Below are positions 34,214 to 43,023 of a stretch of DNA of 64,000 bases, piece by piece (within the stretch, counting starts at the first letter, position 1; the number at the start of each line of letters is the position of its first letter). The position numbers and the translations under genes are program-made. Origin of the DNA: Cognataquiflexum gelatinilyticum (GTDB lineage Bacteria > Bacteroidota > Bacteroidia > Cytophagales > Cyclobacteriaceae); contig NZ_JANAEZ010000009.1 in the NCBI RefSeq assembly GCF_024813435.1, positions 62,001 through 126,000 of the forward strand, in the 5' to 3' direction. The notes beneath the pieces were generated by a model. That model was given only the letters and a program-made list of their open reading frames with translations, ran no database searches and was not told the origin of the DNA.

Positions 34214-35269
34214 TTACTTAATTCTGATTTTCAACTTGACTTCGTAATTGTCATTTTCCGCTTTGGTTTCAATCCAATGGGATTTTGGATAGAGCAGTTC
34301 AAGTCTCCTTTTGATATTTACAAGTCCTATTCCCCCTGTATTTCTTGCATGATTTTTTTCTTTGGGTTCGGTAGTGTTGTAAAAATAAGCCAAAAGAAAA
34401 CCATCCTCCAACCAAATTTTAACCTTGACTATATTGGGTCGATCGGTATGGGTGGACAGATGTTTGAAGCAATTTTCAAGAAACGGAATCAATATCAACG
34501 GGGCAATTGAAAAGTCTTCAAGATTATCCCCTTCTTCAAACGTCAGTTCGAGGCGTTCTCCTTTGCGAATTTTTTCCAGTTCAATATAATTTTTGAGATA
34601 CTCGATTTCCTGCTGTATTTCAATCTTTTCGGCCGAAAAATCATAAAGTTGGGAACGAAGCAAATTGGAAAGTTTGATCAAAGTATCAGATGCCAATTCG
34701 GGATTGATCCGGATCAAAACATAGACACTGTTGATGGCATTGAAAAGGAAATGGGGATTGACTTGGGATTTCAGAAACTGCAATTCGCTTTCAAGCCTTT
34801 CTTTCTCAAGCAATTCGTTTTTCCGATGCATTTTTCGGGTATCAAAATATCCCTTTATCGCCAACATGATTCCTGCGGCAAAGAAATTGGAGAAGAAAAA
34901 AACAGATATGATTTGGAAAAAAGAAGCTTGAAAAAGGTCATCTGGAGAATTACTCATAATCAATGCTATCGCACCATACATCAATAACGACAGCAATACA
35001 CAAAGACCCAAAAATGAAATCAGAAATAGAAATGAACGGTCTTTCTTCAGTAATTTGGGATTGAGGAAGTATTGGGAGGTATAATAAAGAGTCGCATGCG
35101 AAAACAGATACACCGAGGTTACCTTCATAAGCAGGCTGAAGTCCTTATACATACTCTTGTATGAAAATAGCCAAAACACATAATACAACATCCAAAACAG
35201 GATATGATGGACTTTATACCGGCCTATTTTTGATAGAACACCATAGGTCCAATTTCCGAGATTTACCAT
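34214..35269 (-). CDS. LytS/YehU-type membrane sensor histidine kinase
   Basis: 351 residues. Four membrane helices fill ~20-150 (HILFWMLYYVFWLFSY, FLFLISFLGLCVLLSLLMYGAI and others). The His kinase domain (PF06580 type) has the phosphorylated His in SQVNPHFLFNAINS (~173) and a degenerate ATPase domain with LIPFLENCFKH and GGIGLVNIKRRLELLYP. No extracellular sensor domain is seen, so it senses within or near the membrane. Co-transcribed with the LytTR regulator. Confidence 0.9.
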   Translation of the reverse strand: MVNLGNWTYGVLSKIGRYKVHHILFWMLYYVFWLFSYKSMYKDFSLLMKVTSVYLFSHATLYYTSQYFLNPKLLKKDRSFLFLISFLGLCVLLSLLMYGAIALIMSNSPDDLFQASFFQIISVFFFSNFFAAGIMLAIKGYFDTRKMHRKNELLEKERLESELQFLKSQVNPHFLFNAINSVYVLIRINPELASDTLIKLSNLLRSQLYDFSAEKIEIQQEIEYLKNYIELEKIRKGERLELTFEEGDNLEDFSIAPLILIPFLENCFKHLSTHTDRPNIVKVKIWLEDGFLLAYFYNTTEPKEKNHARNTGGIGLVNIKRRLELLYPKSHWIETKAENDNYEVKLKIRIK

Positions 35270-35410
35270 TTTAAAATTTGATTAGAAACACTTTTTGCCA
35301 TACAGAAGCCTTTTTCATCCGATCCGTATCCTGGTAGCATCAGACCAATCAAAACCCTGCTTATGTTTCGAGGCTAAATTAACCATACTCCTATTTTTAA
35401 AATATTGGTA

Positions 35411-35440
35411 TTGACCAAAAATAAGAATTACTTGACCAAA
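35411..35440. promoter_or_regulatory. Tandem TTGACCAAA boxes, possible LytTR sites
   Basis: TTGACCAAA occurs at 35411-35419 and at 35432-35440, same orientation, 21 bases from start to start (two helical turns). LytTR proteins bind direct repeats with this spacing. An inverted copy, TTGGTCAAA, is at 35558-35566. The stretch lies between the divergent kinase and hydrolase genes; the rest of the 35270-35623 interval shows no gene. Confidence 0.4.
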
Positions 35441-35623
35441 GGGATAATATGAAGGATAAAGCAAAATAATTCTCTATTCCTGGATTATTTACAACCTAAA
35501 AACGCTCTTTTCCAAAAATTGACCCAATTCAAACAGATGGTCAGGAAGTAATCTCTCTTGGTCAAATGATTTTTCTCAGTTGGTTTTCAACCTCCAATTT
35601 TGGACAAACAAAAACAAAAAACT

Positions 35624-36499
35624 ATGAAAACCAACAAAATCAAATGGATGTTAGTGGCCTTTATATTGGCCATCTTCCAAATGTCAACTGTTTTTGCCAA
35701 CCAAGAATTGATTTCCACCACAGTTGTCGGAAAAGGAAAGCCCATAATTTTGATCCACGGAATGGCCTGTGCACCTGAAGTTTGGGATGAGTTTGTCGAA
35801 AAATACAAAACCAAAAATGAGCTCCATTTGGTCAGGATCAAAGGATTTGGAAATGGAGAAAAAGGTGAAGCGAATCATTATCTGGAAGAAGTCAAAAATG
35901 AATTGATTGCTTATGTTAGGGAAAGCAAACTGAATAAACCAACCCTTATTGGACACAGCATGGGTGGCTTTTTGGGGCTTTGGGCTGCAGCTGAGGCACC
36001 GGATGTTTTTGGCAAAATCGTGTCAGTGGACGGTGTGCCTTATTTTCCTGTATTGGTAATGCCCGGAATCACCGCAGAGACAGCCAAAGCAGTATCTTCC
36101 CAAATGACCACAGCCATGTCAAAAATGTCTCCCGAGGCCGCAAAGGCCAACCAGGAAATGATGATCGCATCCATGATTGCGACTGAAGCAAAGCGTCCTA
36201 AGGTGGTCGAAATGGGAATAAATAGCAATCCTGCCGTCATAGGGCAAGCTTATGGTGAGATGTACACCACGGACATCAGGCCATTAATGGATAAAATCAA
36301 AGTTCCTGTCTTAGTTTTTGGTTCTTGGGCGGCGTATGAACCATATGGTTCTACAAAAGAATCTGTTGAAAAAAATATGGATGACCAATTGAAAACCATT
36401 CCTGAATATAAGCTATTGATAGCCGAAAGCGCTTACCACTTTGTATTTTATGACGAACCGGAGTGGTTTTATTCTGAATTGGATACCTTTTTGAATTGA
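35624..36499 (+). CDS. Exported alpha/beta hydrolase
   Basis: 291 residues from ATG 35624, which begins a clear signal peptide (IKWMLVAFILAIFQMSTVFA). The alpha/beta hydrolase fold has the oxyanion turn LIHGMACAPEVWDE (~50), the nucleophile elbow GHSMGG (~113, Ser in the centre), and the final His in AESAYHFVFYDEP (~275). The acid is likely the Asp following the sixth strand. It could be an esterase, lactonase or similar; the substrate is unknown. Divergent from the LytS/LytTR pair, possibly its target. Confidence 0.85.
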   Translation: MKTNKIKWMLVAFILAIFQMSTVFANQELISTTVVGKGKPIILIHGMACAPEVWDEFVEKYKTKNELHLVRIKGFGNGEKGEANHYLEEVKNELIAYVRESKLNKPTLIGHSMGGFLGLWAAAEAPDVFGKIVSVDGVPYFPVLVMPGITAETAKAVSSQMTTAMSKMSPEAAKANQEMMIASMIATEAKRPKVVEMGINSNPAVIGQAYGEMYTTDIRPLMDKIKVPVLVFGSWAAYEPYGSTKESVEKNMDDQLKTIPEYKLLIAESAYHFVFYDEPEWFYSELDTFLN

Positions 36500-36568
36500 G
36501 TTCATTACCATAATTTGTCACCAAGCATTTGAAGCCCACTCAAAAAAGTTAACCAAAATTTAAAAGCA

Positions 36569-37126
36569 ATGGAACAAAAGAGTTTATCAGAGTTAAAATT
36601 TGAAATTCAGTTGCAGACAAAAAAGGGAATTGATTTCATTATATCAGCGGGTACATTATGGCTTGCAATTTCATTTATTTGGACTTTGGATTACTCCTCC
36701 TACTTCAGAAGTATATTGACTTTCATGGTAGGTGCTTTTTTGCTGCCACTTGCTTTTGGATTATCCAAAATCATAAAGACAAATTGGAATGTAAACAACA
36801 ACCCACTTCAACCACTTGGACTTTGGTTAAACTTTGCCCAATTAATTTATTTTCCATTTTTGATTTTCATTTTGATTAAATATCCTAACTACTTCATCAT
36901 GACCTATGCAATCATAACAGGTGCTCATTTATTTCCATACGCATGGTTTTATGATGAAATGGGATATGCAGTTTGTGCTATCACAATTTCCTTTGGGGTA
37001 TTGTTGATGACATTCAATATGGATCAAGAACAGGTATGGACAATACCTCTTTTTACTTCAGCGATGTTTTTTTTACTGGGAGGTTGGATTGGAATGAGGA
37101 TTATGAAAATTAAACTTAACACTTAG
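36569..37126 (+). CDS. Integral membrane protein (DUF7010-like)
   Basis: 185 residues with about six membrane helices (for instance FIISAGTLWLAISFIWTL, IYFPFLIFILIKY, YAVCAITISFGVLLMTF, FTSAMFFLLGGWIGM) and short loops. The arrangement, with a soluble charged N-terminus (LSELKFEIQLQTKKG), fits the small uncharacterised DUF7010 group of Bacteroidota and Firmicutes; I am not sure of that match. It follows the hydrolase by 69 bases and may share its transcript. Function unknown. Confidence 0.6.
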   Translation: MEQKSLSELKFEIQLQTKKGIDFIISAGTLWLAISFIWTLDYSSYFRSILTFMVGAFLLPLAFGLSKIIKTNWNVNNNPLQPLGLWLNFAQLIYFPFLIFILIKYPNYFIMTYAIITGAHLFPYAWFYDEMGYAVCAITISFGVLLMTFNMDQEQVWTIPLFTSAMFFLLGGWIGMRIMKIKLNT

Positions 37127-37414
37127 GAAAGTCTTTTTGAAAGTGCACCCCATAGGTCCTTAAAAAAGGGTCCCTTTCCAATCGGTCATTTTGAGGATTA
37201 AAGCCATATATATTGAAAAAGGAAACCAAATTAAATCCGAGGAACAACATCCCTCTTATTTGATCACTCAAAGATTTATATTACCTATTAATATTTTTAA
37301 TTTAACAAACGCGGTTTTAGTTCGTTGATAATCTTGACAATGGCCCGGAATACCTTTCTGCTCATACGGAGAGTAAGGCTTTTCTTGAAGTTTAGTTGAT
37401 ACCTACTGTCATTG
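37127..37414. other. Intergenic stretch without recognisable features
   Basis: About 290 bases between convergent genes, ending in the branching enzyme terminator. Short frames here look like noise. No repeat or RNA gene seen. Confidence 0.45.
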
Positions 37415-37449
37415 CTTATAAAAATAAAGGGGCTCTGTGCCCCTTTATT
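37415..37449 (-). terminator. Terminator of the branching enzyme gene
   Basis: Perfect 11-bp inverted repeat AATAAAGGGGC / GCCCCTTTATT around the loop TCTGT, overlapping the stop codon at 37445; on the minus strand it is followed by TTTTATAAG. Confidence 0.75.
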
Positions 37450-39454
37450 GTTTTTTGAAAACCAAACAAGTACGGTTTGGAAGATAAATCTGGAGTTGCT
37501 GCTTCTTATCCGTAGAATAAATAGGATTTCCATCTATTCTTGAAAATCCACCAAATTTTTTGTCGTCGGAGTTCAGGATGATTTTGTACTTTCCTTTCTC
37601 AGGAACCTTGAATTCAAAGCCAAAATAGGATTCGGAAACATGGAAGCAAAACGCAAAAATCAACCCAGCCCTTTCAAAAACGAGGATTTTTTTGTCAGGA
37701 TCAAGATGTAATTGGTTTGCAGGAGGAGAAGCTAGTACCTGATGATCAGTGACCAATTTGATCATGGCTTTATCCCAATCAAACAAATCGCGGTAGCGGA
37801 GGTGATCTGTATCCACCAAGGACCATTGCCTTCGGGCATATTGATAGCTCCAATCATTGCCTTTTCTGGGAAAATCTATCCATTCGGGATGACCAAATTC
37901 ATTGCCAATAAAGTTAAGATAAGCTTCCCCACCAAGTGAAATGGTAATCATCCGGATCATTTTGTGCAATGCTACTCCCCTGTCCACGACAAGACTTGAC
38001 TGAAGCTTTGACATGCTGGAATACATCTCTTTGTCCATCAGCCAAAAAGCAATGGATTTGTCACCAACCAATGCCTGATCGTGGGATTCTGCGTAGGCAA
38101 TTGTTTTTTCAGTTGCTGGTCTATTGGTCAACTCGTGCCACATGTTGAAAAGATCCCAATGCTCATCAGGTTGATGTTTCAGTGTTTTGATCCAAAAATC
38201 TGGAATTCCCATTGCCAACCGGTAGTCAAACCCAATTCCGCCATCCTCGATTTTCCGGCAGAGACCCGGCATACCGGTAACCTCTTCAGCTATGGAAATG
38301 GCATTTTGGGAAAATGCATGGATCAACTGATTGGCCAATTGCAGGTAAATCACCGCATCCACATCCACACCTGCGTCGAAGTATTTTTCCAAATTATCAA
38401 ATGAAATGTTTCCATGGTGAAGGTAGATAATGGAGGTTGCCCCATCCCATCTAAAGCCATCAAAGTGAAATTCCTCAAGCCAATAGCGCACATTGGATAG
38501 TAAGAAATGCTTGACTTCCAATTTGCCATAATCAAACAGTTTGGAGTCCCAACCTTCATGGTATCCCCTCGGACCGGGATGAAAGTATTGGTGGTCCGAA
38601 CCATCAAACTCGTTCAAACCTTCAAACACATTTTTGACAGCATGTGAGTGAACAAGGTCCATCACAACAGAAATTCCCATTTCATGGGCTTTGTTGATTA
38701 AAAACTTCAATTCTTCCGGAGTTCCGAACCTTGAAGTCGGACAGAAGTAATTGGAAACGTGATAACCAAATGATCCATAATAGGGATGCTCCATGATTGC
38801 CATCAACTGGATAGTATTATATCCTGCAGATTTGATTCTGGGAAGTATGTTTTCAGCGAATTCCATGTAGGTACCCACTCCCAGTTTTTCTTGAGCCATC
38901 CCAACATGGCATTCATAGATTAGGGGTTGCTTGAGATTTTCCGTAGGGTCAAAACCCAGGTCAGTCCATAAAAATTGCTCCTCCGGGAACCAAAGTTGCC
39001 CCGTAAAATCATGCGTGGCTTCATCCTGAATCACTCTCCGGATATAAGCAGGTATCCTGTCCAAGGCTCCATTTTCACCTTCGATGTGTACCTTGACCTT
39101 ACTTTGATGGACAAATGAATTCTTATATTCATCATAAGGTAAAAATATTTCCCAATCACCTCTGGGCCCTTTTTTCAATGGATGGCTATACCGATTCCAA
39201 TGATTGAAATCACCCATCAAAAATAGATTATTTGCTTTTGGGGCCCATTCACGATATACCCACCCTTTCCTAAAGTAGTCAAAATGGATACCATAGTGTT
39301 CATGAGCCCTCGCAAACTCCAATAGGTTACCATAATCATGGTTAATAAATCTAATTGTGGCTTGGTATCTTTCATACCTCTCTTGGATATCATCTGCATG
39401 GGCTTCAAGCCATGGTGAATCTTGAATTATCTGTAAAATCTTAGGGTTGCTCAC
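37445..39454 (-). CDS. glgB: 1,4-alpha-glucan branching enzyme, GH13_8 (eukaryote-like) type
   Basis: 669 residues. N-terminal CBM48 (~40-150) with GWVYREWAPKANNLFLMGDFNHWN. The GH13 barrel has DLVHSHAVKN, the nucleophile Asp in FDGFRWDGATSII (~310), the acid Glu in ISIAEEVTGMPG (~365), and AYAESHDQALVG (~432). The C-terminal beta domain ends the protein. This shorter form, lacking the extra N-terminal module of enteric GlgB, is like the plant/animal enzymes and is usual in Bacteroidota. It forms alpha-1,6 branches in glycogen. No other glycogen genes are in the window. Confidence 0.93.
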   Translation of the reverse strand: MSNPKILQIIQDSPWLEAHADDIQERYERYQATIRFINHDYGNLLEFARAHEHYGIHFDYFRKGWVYREWAPKANNLFLMGDFNHWNRYSHPLKKGPRGDWEIFLPYDEYKNSFVHQSKVKVHIEGENGALDRIPAYIRRVIQDEATHDFTGQLWFPEEQFLWTDLGFDPTENLKQPLIYECHVGMAQEKLGVGTYMEFAENILPRIKSAGYNTIQLMAIMEHPYYGSFGYHVSNYFCPTSRFGTPEELKFLINKAHEMGISVVMDLVHSHAVKNVFEGLNEFDGSDHQYFHPGPRGYHEGWDSKLFDYGKLEVKHFLLSNVRYWLEEFHFDGFRWDGATSIIYLHHGNISFDNLEKYFDAGVDVDAVIYLQLANQLIHAFSQNAISIAEEVTGMPGLCRKIEDGGIGFDYRLAMGIPDFWIKTLKHQPDEHWDLFNMWHELTNRPATEKTIAYAESHDQALVGDKSIAFWLMDKEMYSSMSKLQSSLVVDRGVALHKMIRMITISLGGEAYLNFIGNEFGHPEWIDFPRKGNDWSYQYARRQWSLVDTDHLRYRDLFDWDKAMIKLVTDHQVLASPPANQLHLDPDKKILVFERAGLIFAFCFHVSESYFGFEFKVPEKGKYKIILNSDDKKFGGFSRIDGNPIYSTDKKQQLQIYLPNRTCLVFKKQ

Positions 39455-39764
39455 GAAAAACCAATTTGTATTTTTCTAATTTAAATAATAATCATCAGGC
39501 AAACCAAATCTACAACTATTTTAAAGTTAAAAATGGACGACTCCAAGATGATTGTATCAGCATTTTTAAAATACTTTTTGAATTAAACTAGACTGACTTT
39601 TTGCGAATGGTCCGTTAGCATCATTACACTTTTACTTCAAAATAAAGAAGCGATGAAAACCCTAAATTGAATTTCTTTAAATTACTTAACCCATAAAAAT
39701 AGTGTTATCAATTTAAAAAAATCAAAACTTTCAATTCAGGTTTCTTATTGAACCTTTTTTGATT
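39455..39764. other. AT-rich upstream region of glgB, nothing recognised
   Basis: About 310 AT-rich bases upstream of the branching enzyme. No open frame, repeat or strong hairpin. Confidence 0.4.
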
Positions 39765-39980
39765 TTAACTTATAAAAATAAAAACCATAGTTGCAGCCAA
39801 AGAATATCCCATCAAAAAAGAAAAGAATATAGGAGCGCTCAAAGAAAACTTACTGTATTCAGGAAAGTTTTTGTGGTTGTAAATGTGACTGATTTTTCTG
39901 AGATACTTTTCTGGATAGATAGATAAAAAAAACAAGCCATAGATGACGGTCAATAAGGCTAAGGTGAAGAAAGTCTCCAT
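39765..39980 (-). CDS. Small two-helix membrane protein
   Basis: 71 residues. Two hydrophobic segments (FTLALLTVIYGLFFLSIY and APIFFSFLMGYSLAATMVF) flank a basic, aromatic loop (KISHIYNHKNFPEYSK). The amino acid make-up fits a real membrane peptide, but no family is recognised and it stands alone between two minus-strand genes. Confidence 0.5.
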   Translation of the reverse strand: METFFTLALLTVIYGLFFLSIYPEKYLRKISHIYNHKNFPEYSKFSLSAPIFFSFLMGYSLAATMVFIFIS

Positions 39981-40066
39981 AAACTGTATTTTGAATACAC
40001 AAATATAGCATTCAAATCAATCAGATGAACAAATTATTAAAATAACTTTATGAAAATGTTAAGGGA

Positions 40067-41104
40067 TTATTTTATAAAGTCTTTTTTTAAAGAAGAATCT
40101 CTGATAACCAGTTTGGTTTTAAGTTCTATTGTTTCCTCATTTTCACAATCTTGGTTTTGGATCAATTCTATAAGCAACTTCATTGCTTTGATACCCATAT
40201 CATATCCATGTTGGTCTACAGAACTCAATCCAGGGCTGACAACTTCCGCCAGTTTCCAATTACTAAAGCCCATTACTCCAATTTGATACGGGATCTCATA
40301 CTTTGCCTCTTTAAGGTATCTGATGACACCCAAAGCCACCAAATCGGTAATACAAAAAAACGAATCGGGGGGATTTGCTGATTCCATCATTTCTTTTGCA
40401 AAATCATACCCCTCATTCTCACTGATTGCTGAACAGGATTTGACCCAATTTTCAGTAATCTCAACATGGTGGTCTTTCAATGCTTTGAGATATCCTTCAT
40501 ATCTTTCATTGGCATTTTTTACATTTTTTCTCCCCCGGATGTGTGCAATTTTCTTATATCCTTGCTTTATCAAATGATTGACTGCATTATAAGCTCCTTC
40601 AAAATCATCTACTGTAACTTTTGGGGTATTAAGATGATCCGTGATTTTATCAAATTGAACCACCGGTTTTCCCTCAGAAAGAAAATCTTGTAAATGCTCC
40701 CCTTCCAAAGTTTCATTGGATATTGAAATCAAGAGACCGTCGACGCTCGATGATAACATTGTCCGACACGCTACTTTTTCGTCCTTCAACAAATCATTGG
40801 ATTGACTTACCAAAACATTATATCCATACTTTTTTGCCTCATCTATGGCTCCACTGATTACTGTAGAAAAAAAATGGTGAACCAATTCCGGTACTATCAA
40901 TCCGATATTAAAAGTCCTGCTTTTTCTAAAATTAACCGCTAAAAAGTTGGGGACATAGTGGTGCGCCTCCGCATATTCCTTCACAGCCTTTATTGTTTCT
41001 TTGGCTATATCAGGATGTTCTTTCAACGCCCGTGAAGCTGTAGAAACAGATATTCCAAGTTCCTTTGCAATATCCTTTAAGGTTAATTTCTTTTTTTCTA
41101 TCAT
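40067..41104 (-). CDS. LacI family transcriptional regulator
   Basis: 345 residues. Helix-turn-helix TLKDIAKELGISVSTASRAL (~8-27), hinge NFLAVNFRKSR, and effector-binding domain with IGLIVPELVHHFFSTVISGA and ITDLVALGVIRYLKEA. It is flanked by an orphan small gene and the OmpA gene rather than by sugar genes, so its regulon is elsewhere. Within its leader is a perfect inverted repeat (41126-41149) that could be an autoregulatory site. Confidence 0.9.
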   Translation of the reverse strand: MIEKKKLTLKDIAKELGISVSTASRALKEHPDIAKETIKAVKEYAEAHHYVPNFLAVNFRKSRTFNIGLIVPELVHHFFSTVISGAIDEAKKYGYNVLVSQSNDLLKDEKVACRTMLSSSVDGLLISISNETLEGEHLQDFLSEGKPVVQFDKITDHLNTPKVTVDDFEGAYNAVNHLIKQGYKKIAHIRGRKNVKNANERYEGYLKALKDHHVEITENWVKSCSAISENEGYDFAKEMMESANPPDSFFCITDLVALGVIRYLKEAKYEIPYQIGVMGFSNWKLAEVVSPGLSSVDQHGYDMGIKAMKLLIELIQNQDCENEETIELKTKLVIRDSSLKKDFIK

Positions 41105-41125
41105 CGGTTAATTTGGGTATATACT

Positions 41126-41149
41126 AATATAATCCCTTTAGATTATATT
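41126..41149. promoter_or_regulatory. Perfect inverted repeat upstream of the second LacI gene
   Basis: AATATAATC-CCTTTA-GATTATATT, 9-bp arms, ending 22 bases before the start codon of the LacI gene. It lacks the central CG of classical LacI operators, so it may instead be part of the promoter or a site for another protein. Confidence 0.4.
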
Positions 41150-41235
41150 CACTATGCCATACCTGAATTTTTGTTTTTTGTTTTGAATTGAAATAAAATA
41201 GAAAAGACTATTCTTTATAAATTCATCTTGACATA

Positions 41236-41283
41236 CAGAAAAAATGGGTATAAAATGTTGAAAAACAATATTTTATACCCATT
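41236..41283 (-). terminator. AT-rich terminator hairpin after the OmpA gene
   Basis: AATGGGTATAAAAT at 41243-41256 pairs exactly with ATTTTATACCCATT at 41270-41283, and four more inner pairs extend it to an 18-bp stem with an AAAAA loop. On the minus strand it lies 26 bases after the OmpA stop and is followed by TTTTTC. Confidence 0.7.
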
Positions 41284-41309
41284 ATATTAAATTGATGAAT
41301 TTTGTTTTA

Positions 41310-43022
41310 CTAATTTTCTATCAACATTTCCACTCTTCTGTTTTTTGTTCTTCCTTCCTCAGTGTTGTTATCTGCAATCGGTCGAGTTCCGCCCCATCCG
41401 GATGTTCTGATTCTTTCAAATTCAATTCCATTGATCGTGAGGTAGGCTCTGATTTTTGAAGCCCTTTTCATTGACAAGTCTTTGTTCAGGGACGGATCAC
41501 CCGCATTGTCGGTATGTCCCTCCAATCTGATTTTGATTTCAGGATTTTCTTTTAAAAACAAGACAAAGTCATCTAAAACCTGGATGGATTTTGCATCTGC
41601 AAAATCTGATGTCCCTCTATTGAACTGAATATTTTCTAAGATTATCGCAGTTCCTGCAACTGCAGGTTTGAGCAAAATTTCTTTTCCTTCTGATTCAATC
41701 CAGCTGTTTTTATCCAATAGTTGTGGAATAAATCCTTTGGAACTGATAGAAAGATTGACCCATTGTGGATCCTCCAATTCATTCCAAAGTTGATTCTGGT
41801 TTGGTATTTCTCTTTTTATACCCCTTTCGTTACTTATTTCGATCTTATAGCCTATTGGACTTTGGGTTTGAGCATCCAGGATTTTTACTTCATTCCAATT
41901 ACGGTTTGAAGTGGAAATTGGAGTTTCAATAATGGTTTCTTCAGGAATGGTTTCTACAATTTTTGAAACCGAATCAATCCTTACCTCAGGGATTACCTGA
42001 AGGACAGTGACTTTTTCAATTTTTAATGTATCCTTTATTTCCGATGCGATGCTATTTTCTATTTTTGGTAGATCCTCATTTTCCAAAGGTTGGGGTATTT
42101 CGGTGATTGCGGTTTCTACCTGAACAATCAATGGTTGTATGGTTTGGAATTTGACAATAAAAAAGTCTCCGAAACCCTCACTGTTTTGGGTACTTGTAAA
42201 AATCGCATTGTTCTCTCCAGGAAATTTCACATAGCCCATTTCCGAGCCTTGAGTATTGGTAAACCCAATTGGTGTAGGGACAGTCCAACTATCCCATGAT
42301 GAGCCTGACCTTTGGGAATAATAAATATCTTTTCCCCTCCTGTTTTCCTGGAAGTTTGATGAAAAATAAAGCGTTTGAAGGTCATCAGAAAGGTACGGGC
42401 TATGTTCCTGAGCAAAAGTGTTTACCTGTGAACCTACATTTAGCGGAGAGGACCAAACCCCTTCGGATTGCTTGAAACTCACATAAATATCTTCATTTCC
42501 AAAGCTCCCAAAAGAATTCATTGACATGATGAGAACATTTCCATCCAAAGAAAGTCGGCCACTGAAATGTGTCCCATTGTTCTTAAAATTACCCATTTCC
42601 AGGGGACGAAGGTAATTCCAAGAGCTGCCAAATCTTGAATAAAGGTGTATTCCCTGCTTTTTTCCATTTTGACCACTATGATAGACCATAGCAGTAAGTG
42701 CATCCGAAAAACCCACCAATACATCTAAACCATTTGTTGACAAGTCTGAAACTTTTTGGGGAATTTGCCATTCACCCTTATTGTCCGGCTTACTATACCA
42801 AATATCTCCAAAATCAATAGGTCCACCGGTATTTTGAGGATTAAAACCTACAGTAAAAAAGAGTTCACCATTGGAAGAGAAAACCGGATTTTGCTCATCA
42901 TATGGGGAATTCAATGATTTGATCGGGATGATTTCCTGTCCGGTTACTGCCGAAAAAAGGAAAAAAGCAAGCAGGAAAAATCCGCTTGCTTTTAAATAAC
43001 TACTTAAATTTTCTGAATTCAT
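41310..43022 (-). CDS. OmpA-family outer membrane protein with PD40 propeller repeats
   Basis: 570 residues from the ATG ending at 43022, one base after the stop of the preceding gene. Signal peptide (ASGFFLLAFFLFSAVTGQ), then beta-propeller PD40/WD40-like repeats (~30-290) with strands such as HSPYLSDDLQTLYFSSNF and SSNGELFFTVGFNP, a Pro/Glu-rich linker (~300-370), a carboxypeptidase-like beta domain, and the C-terminal OmpA peptidoglycan-binding domain with IRLEGHTDNAGDPSLNKDLS and RTKNRRVEML. It would anchor the envelope to peptidoglycan. Bacteroidota have many such proteins, some in gliding/secretion clusters, none of which adjoin here. Confidence 0.9.
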   Translation of the reverse strand: MNSENLSSYLKASGFFLLAFFLFSAVTGQEIIPIKSLNSPYDEQNPVFSSNGELFFTVGFNPQNTGGPIDFGDIWYSKPDNKGEWQIPQKVSDLSTNGLDVLVGFSDALTAMVYHSGQNGKKQGIHLYSRFGSSWNYLRPLEMGNFKNNGTHFSGRLSLDGNVLIMSMNSFGSFGNEDIYVSFKQSEGVWSSPLNVGSQVNTFAQEHSPYLSDDLQTLYFSSNFQENRRGKDIYYSQRSGSSWDSWTVPTPIGFTNTQGSEMGYVKFPGENNAIFTSTQNSEGFGDFFIVKFQTIQPLIVQVETAITEIPQPLENEDLPKIENSIASEIKDTLKIEKVTVLQVIPEVRIDSVSKIVETIPEETIIETPISTSNRNWNEVKILDAQTQSPIGYKIEISNERGIKREIPNQNQLWNELEDPQWVNLSISSKGFIPQLLDKNSWIESEGKEILLKPAVAGTAIILENIQFNRGTSDFADAKSIQVLDDFVLFLKENPEIKIRLEGHTDNAGDPSLNKDLSMKRASKIRAYLTINGIEFERIRTSGWGGTRPIADNNTEEGRTKNRRVEMLIEN

Positions 43023-43023
43023 T

